From contig NZ_LT629765.1 of the NCBI RefSeq assembly GCF_900105305.1, positions 1,860,001 through 1,924,000 on the forward strand: a stretch of DNA of 64,000 nt, given 5' to 3'. Below, one piece after another: positions 53,193 to 62,523 of this stretch. The first letter of the stretch is position 1; every line of letters starts with the position of its first letter. The notes beneath the pieces are model-generated. The model was not told the origin of the DNA, made no database searches, and was given only the letters and a program-made list of their open reading frames with translations. The translations under genes and the position numbers were made by a program. This stretch comes from Corynebacterium timonense (lineage in GTDB: Bacteria; Actinomycetota; Actinomycetes; Mycobacteriales; Mycobacteriaceae).

Positions 53193-53612
53193 TTATGCGG
53201 CGGGACTCGGGCGCCGCCGCGCCCCGACAGCCCACCACGCCGCCCCCGCGATGAGCGTCGACACCGCCGCGACCGACAGCGCGGGCACGATCGACAGCGT
53301 CCACGCGCGCCCCTCCACCTTCACCAGGTCGGGCCGCGACGTCGAGTAGGTCACCCACACGCGCTGGCCTTCCCCCAGGCCCGTCGGGTAGAGCAGCCCG
53401 TAGCGCGGCGAGTGGTAGCGGCCCTCCTCGTCCTGGTACTCGGCGGAGGTACGCAGCCAGTTCACTCCCGTCACCGTGGCCAGGCCGCGGCCGGGGTCGC
53501 GCGCGATGAGGACGTCGTTGATCGCCGGGCCGATGACCATCGCCACCGAGCCCAGCAGCGCGCACGCGTACAGCGCGAGGACGAGCTGCAGCAGGCGGCG
53601 GCGCACGTTCAC
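53193..53612 (-). CDS. DUF3592 membrane protein
   Basis: 139 residues with an N-terminal helix ([19 protein letters not shown]), a DUF3592 beta domain ([36 protein letters not shown]) and a C-terminal helix ([19 protein letters not shown]). Function unknown. The GTG start overlaps the menD stop (GTGA), so the genes are translated together. Confidence 0.8.
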   Translation of the reverse strand: MNVRRRLLQLVLALYACALLGSVAMVIGPAINDVLIARDPGRGLATVTGVNWLRTSAEYQDEEGRYHSPRYGLLYPTGLGEGQRVWVTYSTSRPDLVKVEGRAWTLSIVPALSVAAVSTLIAGAAWWAVGARRRPSPAA

Positions 53613-55222
53613 CGGCGCAGCCTCTCCGCCAGCGCCCGCCGGGTGGCCCGGGTCGTGGGGGCCTCGATGACGGTGAGCGGCTCGGCTTCCTCGTCCATCA
53701 GCGCCTCCAGCAGCTCGGGGATCGTCTCCGCGCGCCGATACCCCGCACCATAGGCGCACGCAAGCTTCTCGACGTCCACCCCATGCGCCGTGCCAAACGC
53801 CCGCTCGAAGTCCCGCCTCACGCTGGCGTCGCCGACCTCGAGCGTTTCGAAGATTCCGCCGCCGTCGTCGTTGGCCACCACGATGGTGAGGTTGCCCGGG
53901 CGCGGCTCATCGGGGCCGATGAGCAGCCCGTTGACGTCGTGGAGGAAGGTCAGATCCCCCACGAGCGCCACCGTGCGCGGGGCGCGAATGTCGGCCGGGT
54001 GCAGCGCCTGGGTCGCCAGGGCGATGCCGACCGCCTGAGAGAGCGTCCCGTCGATGCCGGCGGCGCCGCGGGCACTGAACGTGCTCACCCCGTCGAAGGG
54101 CAGGCCGACGTAGCTGGCGTCGCGCACCGGGTTCGAGGACCCGAGCACCAGCGTGTCGCCCACCGCCAGGGTGTCGGCGACCGCCGCAGCGACGTGGAGG
54201 CCGGTGAAGCCGTAGTGTTCGTCCGCCAGCGCGTCGCGCACCGTCTGCGCCCCGACCTCGCCGGCCGCCTCGCAGATTTTCAACCACGTGTCGCTCGGCT
54301 GGCCGCTCACGCGGGCCCGGCTGCCGCGGCGGGCGGGCTGGCCCGTGAAGGTCTCGGTGCGGCTGATCCCGATGACCTCGATGTCCGGGTCGGCGAGCAG
54401 CGCCATGACGTCGCGGTGCAGCGTCGGGTGGCCCACCACGACGACCTGCTCGGGCTTGGTGGAGGCGGCGAAGTCTCCGCCCTCGTGGCTGATGGCCACC
54501 TCGGACTGCGCGAAGAACCGCGCCGCCAGCGGGTGCACCTGGTGGAAGGGCGTGGGCGCGGTGGGCTCGGCGATGGTGGGCACGTGCTCGAGGCCGGGCA
54601 CCTCCCAGGCCTCGTCGCCGGCGATGACGAGGGTGTCGCGGTCTAGGTCGATGTCCACCGCCCCGTGGTCCACCCACGTCGGCGGGGTGGCCAGGCGCCC
54701 CGGCCCGACGCGGCGCGGCTCGCCCGCGCGCTCCGGCAGGGCGTCGGGCACGAGCGGGGTGTCCAACGCGACGTTGACGTGCACCTGGTCTTCCGTGAAG
54801 TCGAGCCGGGTGGCGTCGTCAAGCGTGGTGACCTGCTGGGTGCGCGCGTAGCGGCCGAAGATGCCCTGCTGCCAGATGGTCTGGCTGGCGCCGGTGCCGA
54901 GCAGGCGCTCCGGGCGATCCGCGCTGACCACCGCGAGCGGAGTGTGGGACATGTGCGCCTCCACCACCGCGGGCAGGGTGTTAGCCACGGCCGTGCCCGA
55001 GGTCATCACCACCGCCACGTGGCGGCGCTGCACCCGCGCCAGGCCCAGGGCAGTGAAGGCGGCGGAGCGTTCGTCGATACGCACGTGCACGCGCAGATCC
55101 CCCCGCGCGAGCAGCGCGTACGCCAGCGGCGAGTTGCGCGAACCGGGGCAGAGGACGACGTCAGTGACGTGCTCGGCCAGCTGTGCGACGACCGTCGCGG
55201 CCACATCCATGCTGTCTGGCAT
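53609..55222 (-). CDS. menD: SEPHCHC synthase MenD
   Basis: 537 residues, thiamin-diphosphate enzyme of menaquinone synthesis that joins isochorismate and 2-oxoglutarate. [14 protein letters not shown] near 25-38, [16 protein letters not shown] and [15 protein letters not shown] mark the N-terminal domain; [14 protein letters not shown] and [14 protein letters not shown] mark the ThDP domain. A second ATG four codons in is an alternative start. Its start abuts the stop of the membrane protein upstream. Confidence 0.95.
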   Translation of the reverse strand: MPDSMDVAATVVAQLAEHVTDVVLCPGSRNSPLAYALLARGDLRVHVRIDERSAAFTALGLARVQRRHVAVVMTSGTAVANTLPAVVEAHMSHTPLAVVSADRPERLLGTGASQTIWQQGIFGRYARTQQVTTLDDATRLDFTEDQVHVNVALDTPLVPDALPERAGEPRRVGPGRLATPPTWVDHGAVDIDLDRDTLVIAGDEAWEVPGLEHVPTIAEPTAPTPFHQVHPLAARFFAQSEVAISHEGGDFAASTKPEQVVVVGHPTLHRDVMALLADPDIEVIGISRTETFTGQPARRGSRARVSGQPSDTWLKICEAAGEVGAQTVRDALADEHYGFTGLHVAAAVADTLAVGDTLVLGSSNPVRDASYVGLPFDGVSTFSARGAAGIDGTLSQAVGIALATQALHPADIRAPRTVALVGDLTFLHDVNGLLIGPDEPRPGNLTIVVANDDGGGIFETLEVGDASVRRDFERAFGTAHGVDVEKLACAYGAGYRRAETIPELLEALMDEEAEPLTVIEAPTTRATRRALAERLRR

Positions 55223-55752
55223 CTACTGCCCCCTGAGTACTCGGTCGGCCTCGTTCAGGAGGTCGTCGATAATGCTGCCGCCGCCCTGGCCGTCGGGCTC
55301 GACGGGTTCCACCGGCTCCCCTGGTTCAGCGGGCGGTGCGGGCTCCTCCGGCGCGTTGGTGGAACGATCCGGCAGAAGAGAAAACCCTCGCGTCGTGGTC
55401 GTGGTGGTGGTCTCCGTCTGGGTCTGCGTCACCGTCACGGGCGGCTGGTTCGCCTCCTCGGCGGCGCCGCGCCACAGGAACATGAACACCAGCGCCGCGA
55501 GGGTGGCCAGCACCGCGACGACGCCGAGGGCGATCGCCGCCGCATTCGAGCCGGACCCGGACGCGGGAGCAGCGCTCGAACCAGCCTGGGGCGGGGGCCC
55601 GTACGAGGCCTCGCCCGCGTACGCGTATTCCTGTTCGTTCGGGTCCGGGAAGTACTGTCTGGGCCGCTCCGACTGCGGCGGCTGGTGCGACGCCTGCGGC
55701 TCCCGCCGGAACTGGCGGGTTTCGTCGTCGTTGGAGTTCGTCGGGGGGTCAT
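55223..55752 (-). pseudogene. Pro/Thr-rich membrane protein, start out of frame at a C6 tract
   Basis: The frame ending at 55223 codes a protein with natural text back to the very start region: NDDETRQFRREPQ, FPDPNEQEYAYAGEASYG, a helix (AIALGVVAVLATLAALVFMF) and a Thr-rich then Pro/Glu-rich outside part (TVTQTQTETTTTTTTRGF). The only good start is ATG 55752, 6 bases after TACCCT, but it is one base out of frame. The six-C run at 55743-55748 would need a seventh C to give a 176-residue protein starting MTPPTNSNDDET. Either a real slippage site, a mutation, or a sequencing error. It is the first gene before menD. Confidence 0.7.
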
Positions 55753-55783
55753 AGGGACAGGGTAGCGCGCGGAGGGCGGACCC

Positions 55784-55856
55784 CCGTCACGCCGTGTCTT
55801 CGGAGAAAGGGCGCCTGCGCTCTCCGGCCGATCTTGGGCCCGTACCGGCGTGACGG
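55784..55856. other. Nested inverted repeat
   Basis: CCGTCACGCCG (55784-55794) and CGGCGTGACGG (55846-55856) are perfect 11-base complements; inside lie CGGAGA (55801-55806) and TCTCCG (55821-55826). It lies between the DASS transporter stop and the membrane protein gene and could end or stabilise the transporter mRNA. Confidence 0.5.
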
Positions 55857-55909
55857 GTCATTCGCCGGTTCCGCCACTGTTGCCGACCCATTTTCCTCGG
55901 CCATCCGAG

Positions 55910-57490
55910 CTACAACACCAACCCGAACACCGGGACCGCGATGAAGTAGGTGGCCAGGGTGATCAGCACCAGGCCGATGAGGTTGAGCCAGATGCCGCCC
56001 TTGAGCATCTCACCCATTGTGACGTAGCCCGAGGAGTAGGCGATGGCGTTCGGCGGGGTGGCCACCGGCAGCATGAACGCGCAGGTGGCGGCGAGAGCAA
56101 CCGGAATCGTGAGCAGCAACACGTTCATGTCCGTCGCCTCCGTCAGGCCAATGCCCACGGCGACGCCGCCCATGATGGGCAGGAAGGTCGCGGCGGTCGC
56201 CGTGTTGGAGGTCAGCTCGGTGAGGAACAGAACGATCGCTGCGACAGCGGCGACAAGCAGGAAGATCGGAAGCGTACCCAGCCCCTTGGTCGCCTCGCCG
56301 ATCCACAGCGACAGCCCCGTCGAGGTGAACATGGAGGACAACGAGAGGCCGCCGCCGAAGAGGAGAAGCACGTCCCAGGGCAGCTTGTTGGCCGTTTCCC
56401 AGTCGAGGATGCGGGTGCCGTCCTTCTTCGCCGGAACGATGAACATGAGCAGGCCGGCGATGATGCCCACGACGGCGTCGTCGTAGGGGAAGTCCCACCC
56501 TAGGTAGTCGAGGCCCAAGGGGATGATAATCCAGCTCAACGCCGCGGCGACAAAAATCACGCCGACCGCAACCTGCGGGAAGGTCCAGGGGCCGAGCTGG
56601 CGGATCTCGTCGCTGATGAGCTCGCGCCCGCCGGGGATCTCGTCCACCTCCGGAGCGAAGACAGTAATAAGGACGAACCAGGCGATGAACAGGAACACCA
56701 CCGCGACGGGCAGCCCCACGAGCATCCACTGACCGAAGCCGATGGTGATGTCGTGCGCCTCTTGCATGTAGCCGGCGAGCAGCGCGTTTGGCGGGGTGCC
56801 GATGAGCGTGCCCAGCGATCCGATCGAGGCAGAGTAGGCGATGGCGAGCATCAGCGCCGTGGCGAACTTCTTCTGGTTCTTCATCCCGCCGACCGAGTCG
56901 GCGGTAAGGGTGAGCACCGACACGCCGATGGGCAGCATGACCACGGCCGTGGCGGTGTTGGAGACCCACATGGACATAAACCCTGTGGCCAGCATGAACC
57001 CGAGGATGATTCGTTTGGGGCTGGTGCCTACAACCCCGACCACCGCGAGGGCGAGGCGGCGGTGGAGGTTCCAGCGCTGCAAGCCCAAGGCCATGAGGAA
57101 GCCACCCATGAACAGGAAGATCGTCGAGGAGGCGTAGGGGCTGGCCACCGCTTTAAACTCAGCCACCCCGGCGAGCGGGAAAATCGCGATGGGCACGAGC
57201 GCGGTGGCAGCCAGGGGGATCGCCTCCGTCATCCACCACACGGCCATGAGTACCGTCACCGCGGCGACGACGCGCATCGCCCCGGAAGAATAGGTGGCCT
57301 CGGGGTCCGCGCCCGAGGAGTTCGCGACGGTCTCGGCTGCCCCTCCGGGGAAGATGAGGTACACGAGCGCGGCCAGAACGATGCCTGCTATGAGGCCGAT
57401 GGCTTGGCGGCGCCACTCGCCGGGCGTGGGGGCGGGCGCGGTTTCACCCGGCGCCTGGTGAGTGGATTGTTGGGTCACGGGAGTGGACAC
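55910..57490 (-). CDS. DASS/SLC13 family dicarboxylate:sodium symporter
   Basis: 526 residues, about 12 transmembrane segments. The two SNT sodium/carboxylate motifs are present (MWVSNTATAVVMLPIG; ELTSNTATAATFLPIMGG) with the TPPNA signatures (IGTPPNALLAGYM; VATPPNAIAYSSGY). It takes up succinate, fumarate, malate or similar acids. Related to corynebacterial DccT; the exact substrate is not shown. A 30-residue polar N-terminal tail precedes the first helix. Confidence 0.9.
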   Translation of the reverse strand: MSTPVTQQSTHQAPGETAPAPTPGEWRRQAIGLIAGIVLAALVYLIFPGGAAETVANSSGADPEATYSSGAMRVVAAVTVLMAVWWMTEAIPLAATALVPIAIFPLAGVAEFKAVASPYASSTIFLFMGGFLMALGLQRWNLHRRLALAVVGVVGTSPKRIILGFMLATGFMSMWVSNTATAVVMLPIGVSVLTLTADSVGGMKNQKKFATALMLAIAYSASIGSLGTLIGTPPNALLAGYMQEAHDITIGFGQWMLVGLPVAVVFLFIAWFVLITVFAPEVDEIPGGRELISDEIRQLGPWTFPQVAVGVIFVAAALSWIIIPLGLDYLGWDFPYDDAVVGIIAGLLMFIVPAKKDGTRILDWETANKLPWDVLLLFGGGLSLSSMFTSTGLSLWIGEATKGLGTLPIFLLVAAVAAIVLFLTELTSNTATAATFLPIMGGVAVGIGLTEATDMNVLLLTIPVALAATCAFMLPVATPPNAIAYSSGYVTMGEMLKGGIWLNLIGLVLITLATYFIAVPVFGLVL

Positions 57491-57592
57491 GGCTGATCCT
57501 CCTACGTCACGGGAACCTTATTGCGTTATGTTTGCACATTAAAAGGCAATTCGCCCCCAAAAGAAAAATTTTCGCCCTTCACAAATTGCGGC

Positions 57593-58552
57593 TTAGCGCG
57601 CGTTGGCCCCAATGTGGGGGTAGCACTCCCGCACCCGATCGAACCACCAGTCGCGGCGTTCGCCCGGGGCGCGCAGCCCGCGGAGCCGTTCCGGGTCGGG
57701 GGTGGTGCGGGTGATCTCGATTTTCCCGCCGACGATCGCCCGCGGCTCCGCCACGTCCTCGACGAAGAGACGCTGCGTGGCCAGGCCCGCGGCCCGCGAG
57801 CCGGTCAGCTTTGCCGCGACCAGCCCCGCATCCATGCCCACGGCGGTGTCGAGGGCGCTGGCCACCGTCAGCGACAGCCCCAGCTCCTCCCCGACCGCGA
57901 CCAGCCTGCGCACGCCCCCCAAAGGAGCAGGCTTGACGACGCCCACATCCGCCGCCCCCGCCTCCACCACGCGGTACGGGTCAGCGGCGCGCCGGATCGA
58001 CTCGTCCGCCGCGATCGGAGTAGCAACCCGCCGCCTCACCTCCGCGAGCTCCTCGACCGTCGCGCAGGGCTGTTCGATGTACTCCAACTCCCCCAGCGCG
58101 GCGGCGGCGTGCACCGCCTCGTCGACGGACCAGCCACGGTTCGCGTCCACACGCAGAGCCGCGTCCGGGCGCGCGCGGCGCACGGCGGTGACGCGGGCGA
58201 TGTCGTCGTCAAGCGACTGGCCCTTCTCCGCCACCTTGATCTTGAAGGTGCCCACCCCCGGGTAGCGTTCGAGCACCTCGGGGACCCGGGAGGCAGGCAC
58301 CGCGGGCACCGTGCCGTTGACCTCGACCCAGCCGTGCGCCTCGGGCAGGCCGGTGAACGCGGCCTCGATCCCGGCGGCGAGCCAGCTGGCCGACTCCCCC
58401 GGGCCGTACTCCACAAACGGCGAGAACTCCCCCCAGCCGGCGGGGCCCTCGATGAGCAGGGCCTCGCGGGTGGTCACACCGCGGAAAGCAACGGCCATGG
58501 GCAGGGCGACCACGTGGGCGCGCTCAAGGATGCTGTCGAGGGTCGGGATCAT
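57593..58552 (-). CDS. menC: o-Succinylbenzoate synthase MenC
   Basis: 319 residues, enolase superfamily. KIKVA (catalytic Lys motif KxK), ALRVDANRGWSVDEA, EYIEQPC, PIAADES and VVKPAPLGG give the metal ligands and second Lys. It dehydrates SHCHC to o-succinylbenzoate. TACCCT lies 7 bases before ATG 58552, so the mRNA is leaderless and the longer upstream frame is not used. Confidence 0.92.
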   Translation of the reverse strand: MIPTLDSILERAHVVALPMAVAFRGVTTREALLIEGPAGWGEFSPFVEYGPGESASWLAAGIEAAFTGLPEAHGWVEVNGTVPAVPASRVPEVLERYPGVGTFKIKVAEKGQSLDDDIARVTAVRRARPDAALRVDANRGWSVDEAVHAAAALGELEYIEQPCATVEELAEVRRRVATPIAADESIRRAADPYRVVEAGAADVGVVKPAPLGGVRRLVAVGEELGLSLTVASALDTAVGMDAGLVAAKLTGSRAAGLATQRLFVEDVAEPRAIVGGKIEITRTTPDPERLRGLRAPGERRDWWFDRVRECYPHIGANAR

Positions 58553-58806
58553 GGGGCCCAGGGTAGTTCCGGCCCCGTTCGGGCAAAGCCGACGTGGAGG
58601 AAGAGACGCTTCCGTATTCACAGCCAGGCGAGATTTTCGGGAGTACTCCCTCCGTGCTGCGGTTGGTGGCGGGTTGTGTCTGAAGGCTGTGCACAGCATT
58701 TTTTCGCATCCGCCGCACAGTTTTCCTTCGGGACGCCAATATTGCTGTTTCGTACGAGAAATCAGAGCACGGCATGGCCATTGACGAGTTGAAGGCGTTG
58801 AGGATC

Positions 58807-59077
58807 ATGGGGAAACATCGGAGGTTGTCCGCGCTTGTGTCTGCGGCGCTTGTGTGCGGCTCACTGGGCACCGCTGCGGCAGGTGGGGCCGTTTTTCACG
58901 GCTACTGGATCGGCGGGAAGATCGAACAGACCTACCATCGTCTCGGCGGGTGGGCCAGGTTCGGGGATGCCACCACCCCGGAGAGTGTCTCCGCGTGGAA
59001 CGGACGGTTCCAGGTCTTCGCGCGCGGTTCCTCCATCTATTGGCACCCTAACGTCGATGGCGGCACCGCTCATCAGG
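58807..59077 (+). pseudogene. LGFP-repeat secreted protein, truncated by an IS
   Basis: ATG 58807 after GAGG codes a signal peptide (GKHRRLSALVSAALVCGSLG) and the start of an LGFP repeat domain (IEQTYHRLGGWARFGDATTP, then GRFQVFARGSSIYWHPN). LGFP repeats bind the cell wall in mycolata. At about 59077 the frame passes into an IS256 transposase and stops at 59106, so only about 90 residues remain. The segment RFGDATTP already diverges from the LGFPTT form. Confidence 0.75.
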
Positions 59078-59659
59078 TCAGACACAGGGCTCAAAGGCCT
59101 GCCTGAGGCTGTGGAAGCGACCTGGCCGAACTCGATGGTACAAACCTGCATCGTGCACCTGATCCGGGCCGCCAACAGGTGGGTGTCCTACTAGGACCGC
59201 AAATCTGTATCCAGCGCACTGCGCAAGGTCTACACCGCACCGAATCAGGACGCCGCTTGCGCCGCACTCGATGCCTTCGAAGCCTCGGAACTGGGGCGGA
59301 AGTACCCCCAGTCGGTGAAAGTCTGGCGCGACGCATGGGAGAGATTTATACCGTTTCTGCAGTTCCCGCCTGCAGCTCGCCGGGTGCTCTACACCACCAA
59401 TGCCATCGAGTCGCTTAACGCTGAGCTGCGGAAAGCGACCCGCAACCGCGGCCAATTCCCCACGGATGCTGCGGCGTTGAAGACGCTGTGGTTGATGGTC
59501 TGCAACATCGAAGACAAACGCGCCGCCCAACGCGCGAAAAAAGCGAAGCGGGCAATCGACCGCAACGGCTATATTGAAGGCGCAAAAACCTCAGGGTGGA
59601 AACAAGCCATCAACCAACTATCCGTGGCCTACCCAGACCGGTCCGCCAACTACTTGTAA
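59078..59659 (+). pseudogene. IS256-family transposase fragment
   Basis: C-terminal half of a Mutator/IS256 transposase: LKGLPEAVEATWPNSMVQTC, IVHLIRAANRWVSY, then an in-frame TAG at 59192 where a lysine codon is usual, and on through LYTTNAIESLNAELRKATRN and GQFPTDAAALKTLWLMVCNI to TAA. The catalytic Glu region (NAIESLN) remains but the N-terminal half is absent. Non-functional. Confidence 0.88.
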
Positions 59660-59699
59660 ACCAAGCCCCCGCACACAAACAAACGGACCCTCTCTCCGT

Positions 59700-59790
59700 T
59701 GTGGATGTTCGTGTCGTTATCTACACCACTACCGGAGGCTTCCCCCATCCGCCCACACCGTTCACAACCTCCCAGGGAAGTACACCTAAC
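59700..59790 (-). mobile_element. Solo IS481-type left end
   Basis: About 90 bases matching the left end of the element at 41327-41402: GTGGATGTTCG near one edge, GCTTCCCCCATCCGC in the middle and GGGAAGTACACCTA at the tip. Only the end is present; it directly follows the IS256 fragment, so one element was broken by the other or by deletion. Confidence 0.75.
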
Positions 59791-59798
59791 CCACGACC

Positions 59799-60440
59799 CG
59801 CCGAAACACTCACACCAAGCGCGACATCGACTTCATCCTGGCCCGCGCCCTCAAAAAAGCACGCGCTCTCGCGGCCGCCGTCGAACGAGGCGAGCTCGCA
59901 GTGCGCTTCCGTCCGCGCAGCCGCATCCCCGGCCCCAACACCTACAAACGCATGAGCGCCGGCGAACTCGCCGCAGCAGCCCTCGGCGGAGCAGCACTCT
60001 ACGCCTAGTCAGAACAGGAACAGCGATTCTTCACAAACGAGCTCGAGTCACGTGGCTTCGACGAATCACTCGCAAGCTGGCACGACAACGACCACGAGCT
60101 CCCAGAAGAAGCCCAGGAGTACCAACTGGAGCGCTTCGAGCGCATCAGCGACTCCCTCACAGTACTCACCAGCACGGGGCTTGCAACGCTCGCAGCCGCA
60201 ATCGACGACGTCATCTTCGGCGGCGACAGCCGCGTCGACGGAGCACTCCCCCCAGCAGAAGTCATCGAATACATGCAACTCACCGGCGCCAACCCAGACG
60301 CCATCGCCGCCTACGAGCAAGGCGTCGGAACCTCCACAACATCCCCCACCCACGCCCTTACCGCACAAGGCCCGCTGGAACCAGCAGCCACCACAGAACT
60401 AGAGCACACCCCCGAACTCTCAGACGGGCTATCCCTGTAA
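59799..60440 (+). pseudogene. Unknown protein, 5'-truncated with one internal TAG
   Basis: One frame of about 214 codons with natural composition, broken only by TAG at 60006: before it KRDIDFILARALKKARALAA and RIPGPNTYKRMSAGELAAAA; after it FFTNELESRGFDESLASWHD, LAAAIDDVIFGGDSRVDGAL and GANPDAIAAYEQGVGTST. It begins just after the IS481 end with no start codon, so the 5' end is lost. Helical, acidic, soluble; no family recognised. Confidence 0.6.
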
Positions 60441-60649
60441 GCAATGGTTGGCTTCGATGTACGCCATGCCGAGCGCCTTGGTACGCGTGCTGCACCGATA
60501 CGGCCCCGTCTTACTGTTAGCTGCGAGCGGAACCCTCGGTAGCCAGTGGAAGAAATGTCGCGCACAAGAGCGAGATAGGTGTTATCGTAGTATTTGTTGG
60601 AAAAACTCCGATAGGTCGTCTCTCGTTGGTCCACAAGGAAGGCAAGCAC

Positions 60650-61174
60650 ATGGGTATCTTGAGTAAATGCGTAGCGGCGGCTGCGCTTTCCATATCAGCA
60701 ATCAACACGGTCGCAATGTCTGCGGCGCTCGCGCAGGAAGCACCATCTCCTGAAATGAAGCAGACAATCCAGTCGGTAAACGAAAAGCAGGGCGCGGACA
60801 GGTCTGCTGTCGTGCCAGTAAATCCTGCTGGGGGAATCACAACCTTCTCAGCAGATGGGGTGACTGCTGCACCAGGTGGAAATGGTGCATATGTCGCCAT
60901 CAATGTTAGGGGAGAAGGATTGCACGTTGATACTGCTTTTGTAAACTACTTCCCTGGCACTGACATTGCCGGTAGTAATGCGTCTGCGCAGGCTTTCGAA
61001 CTCGCCTGGTATGAGGGCGGACAGCGTAAGTCTGACGTTCGGGGAACCGACTCGGGGTTCTTGGTTGCTTCACAGCAGTGGGATTTCAATCGCGATATCG
61101 ATGCTGGTCCCATGTGTGGTCGAGTCCAGATTGATGGGCAGTGGACCAACTACGCATGCGTAGAAATTAATTAG
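60650..61174 (+). CDS. Secreted protein of unknown function
   Basis: 174 residues. AAGGAAGG lies 7 bases before the ATG. Signal peptide (ILSKCVAAAALSISAINTVA) with probable cleavage after SAALA; mature part about 145 residues, beta-rich, with a late cysteine pair (MCGRVQIDGQWTNYACVEIN) that could form a disulfide. Codon use is less GC-rich than in the core genes, suggesting transfer. No domain recognised. Its stop codon lies inside the hairpin shared with the small membrane gene. Confidence 0.78.
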   Translation: MGILSKCVAAAALSISAINTVAMSAALAQEAPSPEMKQTIQSVNEKQGADRSAVVPVNPAGGITTFSADGVTAAPGGNGAYVAINVRGEGLHVDTAFVNYFPGTDIAGSNASAQAFELAWYEGGQRKSDVRGTDSGFLVASQQWDFNRDIDAGPMCGRVQIDGQWTNYACVEIN

Positions 61175-61229
61175 TAGACGAAGAAAAGGGGCGATAAAGT
61201 AGCCTACCGCCCCTTTTCTTCGTCTACTA
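61172..61229. terminator. Perfect 22-bp hairpin shared by convergent genes
   Basis: Left arm 61172-61193 and right arm 61208-61229 are exact complements over 22 bases (TAGTAGACGAAGAAAAGGGG and two more) with a 14-base loop. The A-rich and T-rich halves give termination in both directions. The TAG of the secreted protein gene is the first triplet of the left arm and the TAG of the membrane gene is the last of the right arm. Confidence 0.9.
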
Positions 61230-61379
61230 TTCTTCGATGGAGTGCGACTGCTTTTTCCCCCGATCGATTATCGCCTCAAGAGCTTCCAGAACTTTCGAGG
61301 CAAAAATAACAAGAAACGCAATGATGGCTATGGGGATTATTAAAACGGCGATTATGAGGATGATCTCTACTGCGCCCAT
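61227..61379 (-). CDS. 50-residue membrane protein
   Basis: ATG 61379 preceded by GGAGTGAAAC. One strong helix (VEIILIIAVLIIPIAIIAFL, then VIFASKV) followed by a charged tail (LEALEAIIDRGKKQSHSIEE). The plan (single N-terminal helix, short charged tail) resembles small holin- or toxin-like membrane peptides but no family is recognised. It converges on the secreted protein gene and shares its terminator. Confidence 0.6.
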   Translation of the reverse strand: MGAVEIILIIAVLIIPIAIIAFLVIFASKVLEALEAIIDRGKKQSHSIEE

Positions 61380-61582
61380 GTTTCACTCCTAGATGCGTCG
61401 ATGGTTAGTCTGAGGATGTCATCTGCTCACATTATCTATGATGGTACGTTTTTCTGCAACCCCAAGAGGTTCCTCGTGCCTCCCTTTCATGTAGCGAAGG
61501 ACGATCGCTGGTGAGCCACCGCAACAACTATACGTCCTCTGTATATGGCGGATCTGCCATTCTGACGTGATACCTACAGCTC

Positions 61583-61843
61583 GTGCTCGCGGGAGTGCTG
61601 GGCAGTGGTCTCTTCCTGGGCCGGTATGCCGGAGGATGGTTTGCCCCAGCAGAAGGAAACGAGACCGCCGCAAGATCACACCCCGACCCCAGCCCCGAGC
61701 CGGGCCCTGACAACCAGCCCCCAAACATCACCAAATTCGAATCCAGATACGCCACTACCCACGACTTGACCGAGGAAAGAAAACACAACCGCAGCCACTT
61801 AAAGCCACACGGCCCTAATTTTCAGCCCACACCAAATATCTAA
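61583..61843 (+). CDS. Doubtful small ORF with one hydrophobic helix
   Basis: 86 codons from a GTG with no ribosome site: LAGVLGSGLFLGRYAGGWFA then Pro/Glu-rich and polar text. A stop lies just upstream in frame. It may be a remnant of a larger gene. The flanks at 61380-61582 and 61844-62050 show no gene I can support. Confidence 0.25.
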   Translation: MLAGVLGSGLFLGRYAGGWFAPAEGNETAARSHPDPSPEPGPDNQPPNITKFESRYATTHDLTEERKHNRSHLKPHGPNFQPTPNI

Positions 61844-62050
61844 AGACGGAAATGAACTGCCGGCCTACCGGGGAGTTCTTGGGGGAACCTCGTACTCGAG
61901 CAAATTTCCGGGTGCGTATGAATAGAGGCCAGGTTCGAATTATCCCATTTCGAAACCTAAGTAAATAAACTGGGCAGCACTGAAAGCGTTATCTGTAACC
62001 GGCACGCTTGATTTCATTTTCGCAGCCGGCCCACACCGCAATCCGGAGAG

Positions 62051-62521
62051 CTACCCCCAGCTGTCCTTGAACTCCACGAACTGCCAGATTCCGCGGGAAA
62101 CGCCGTCGAGGCCGTAGAGGACTTCGTCGCGGAATTGGGCGTCGGAAAGCTCGAGCCCGTCGAGGATGCGGTACTCGCAGTGCAGGATCACGCGCATCGC
62201 ACCCTCGTAGGTTTGTTCCGTGATGAATGCGACCGGGCCGTTGTTGCCGTTGTTGTGCTCGATGACCCAATCGGACGTGGAGCGGGAGGCGGGCGCGTAG
62301 TTTTCGCCCTCCCCCGCCAGGAAGAACGTCCCGAGCGCCAGGTGATTGTGCGCCTGGGCCATCACGATCTGCAGCCCGTTGACCTCGACTAGATGGCCGC
62401 CGGTGGTCATCGGGTCCACCCGCAGACCGGCCTGACGGCAGACCTCGATGGCCCGCTCCAGCGTCACCGCGCCCACCGCCGGCGCCGGCTGCTCAGTGCG
62501 CTTCTTTCCGAACAATCCCAT
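62051..62521 (-). CDS. YbjN-domain protein (second of pair)
   Basis: 156 residues: a short tail, then a YbjN/type III chaperone-like fold (TLERAIEVCRQAGLRVDPMT; VIEHNNGNNGPVAFITEQTY; LSDAQFRDEVLYGLDGVSRG). Cytoplasmic; function in actinobacteria unknown. Starts 2 bases after the stop of its paralogue. Confidence 0.8.
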   Translation of the reverse strand: MGLFGKKRTEQPAPAVGAVTLERAIEVCRQAGLRVDPMTTGGHLVEVNGLQIVMAQAHNHLALGTFFLAGEGENYAPASRSTSDWVIEHNNGNNGPVAFITEQTYEGAMRVILHCEYRILDGLELSDAQFRDEVLYGLDGVSRGIWQFVEFKDSWG

Positions 62522-62523
62522 CG

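Noticed and set aside
61419..61724. A 101-codon minus-strand frame
   Set aside because: No ribosome site; composition is mixed and overlaps another doubtful frame; nothing recognised.
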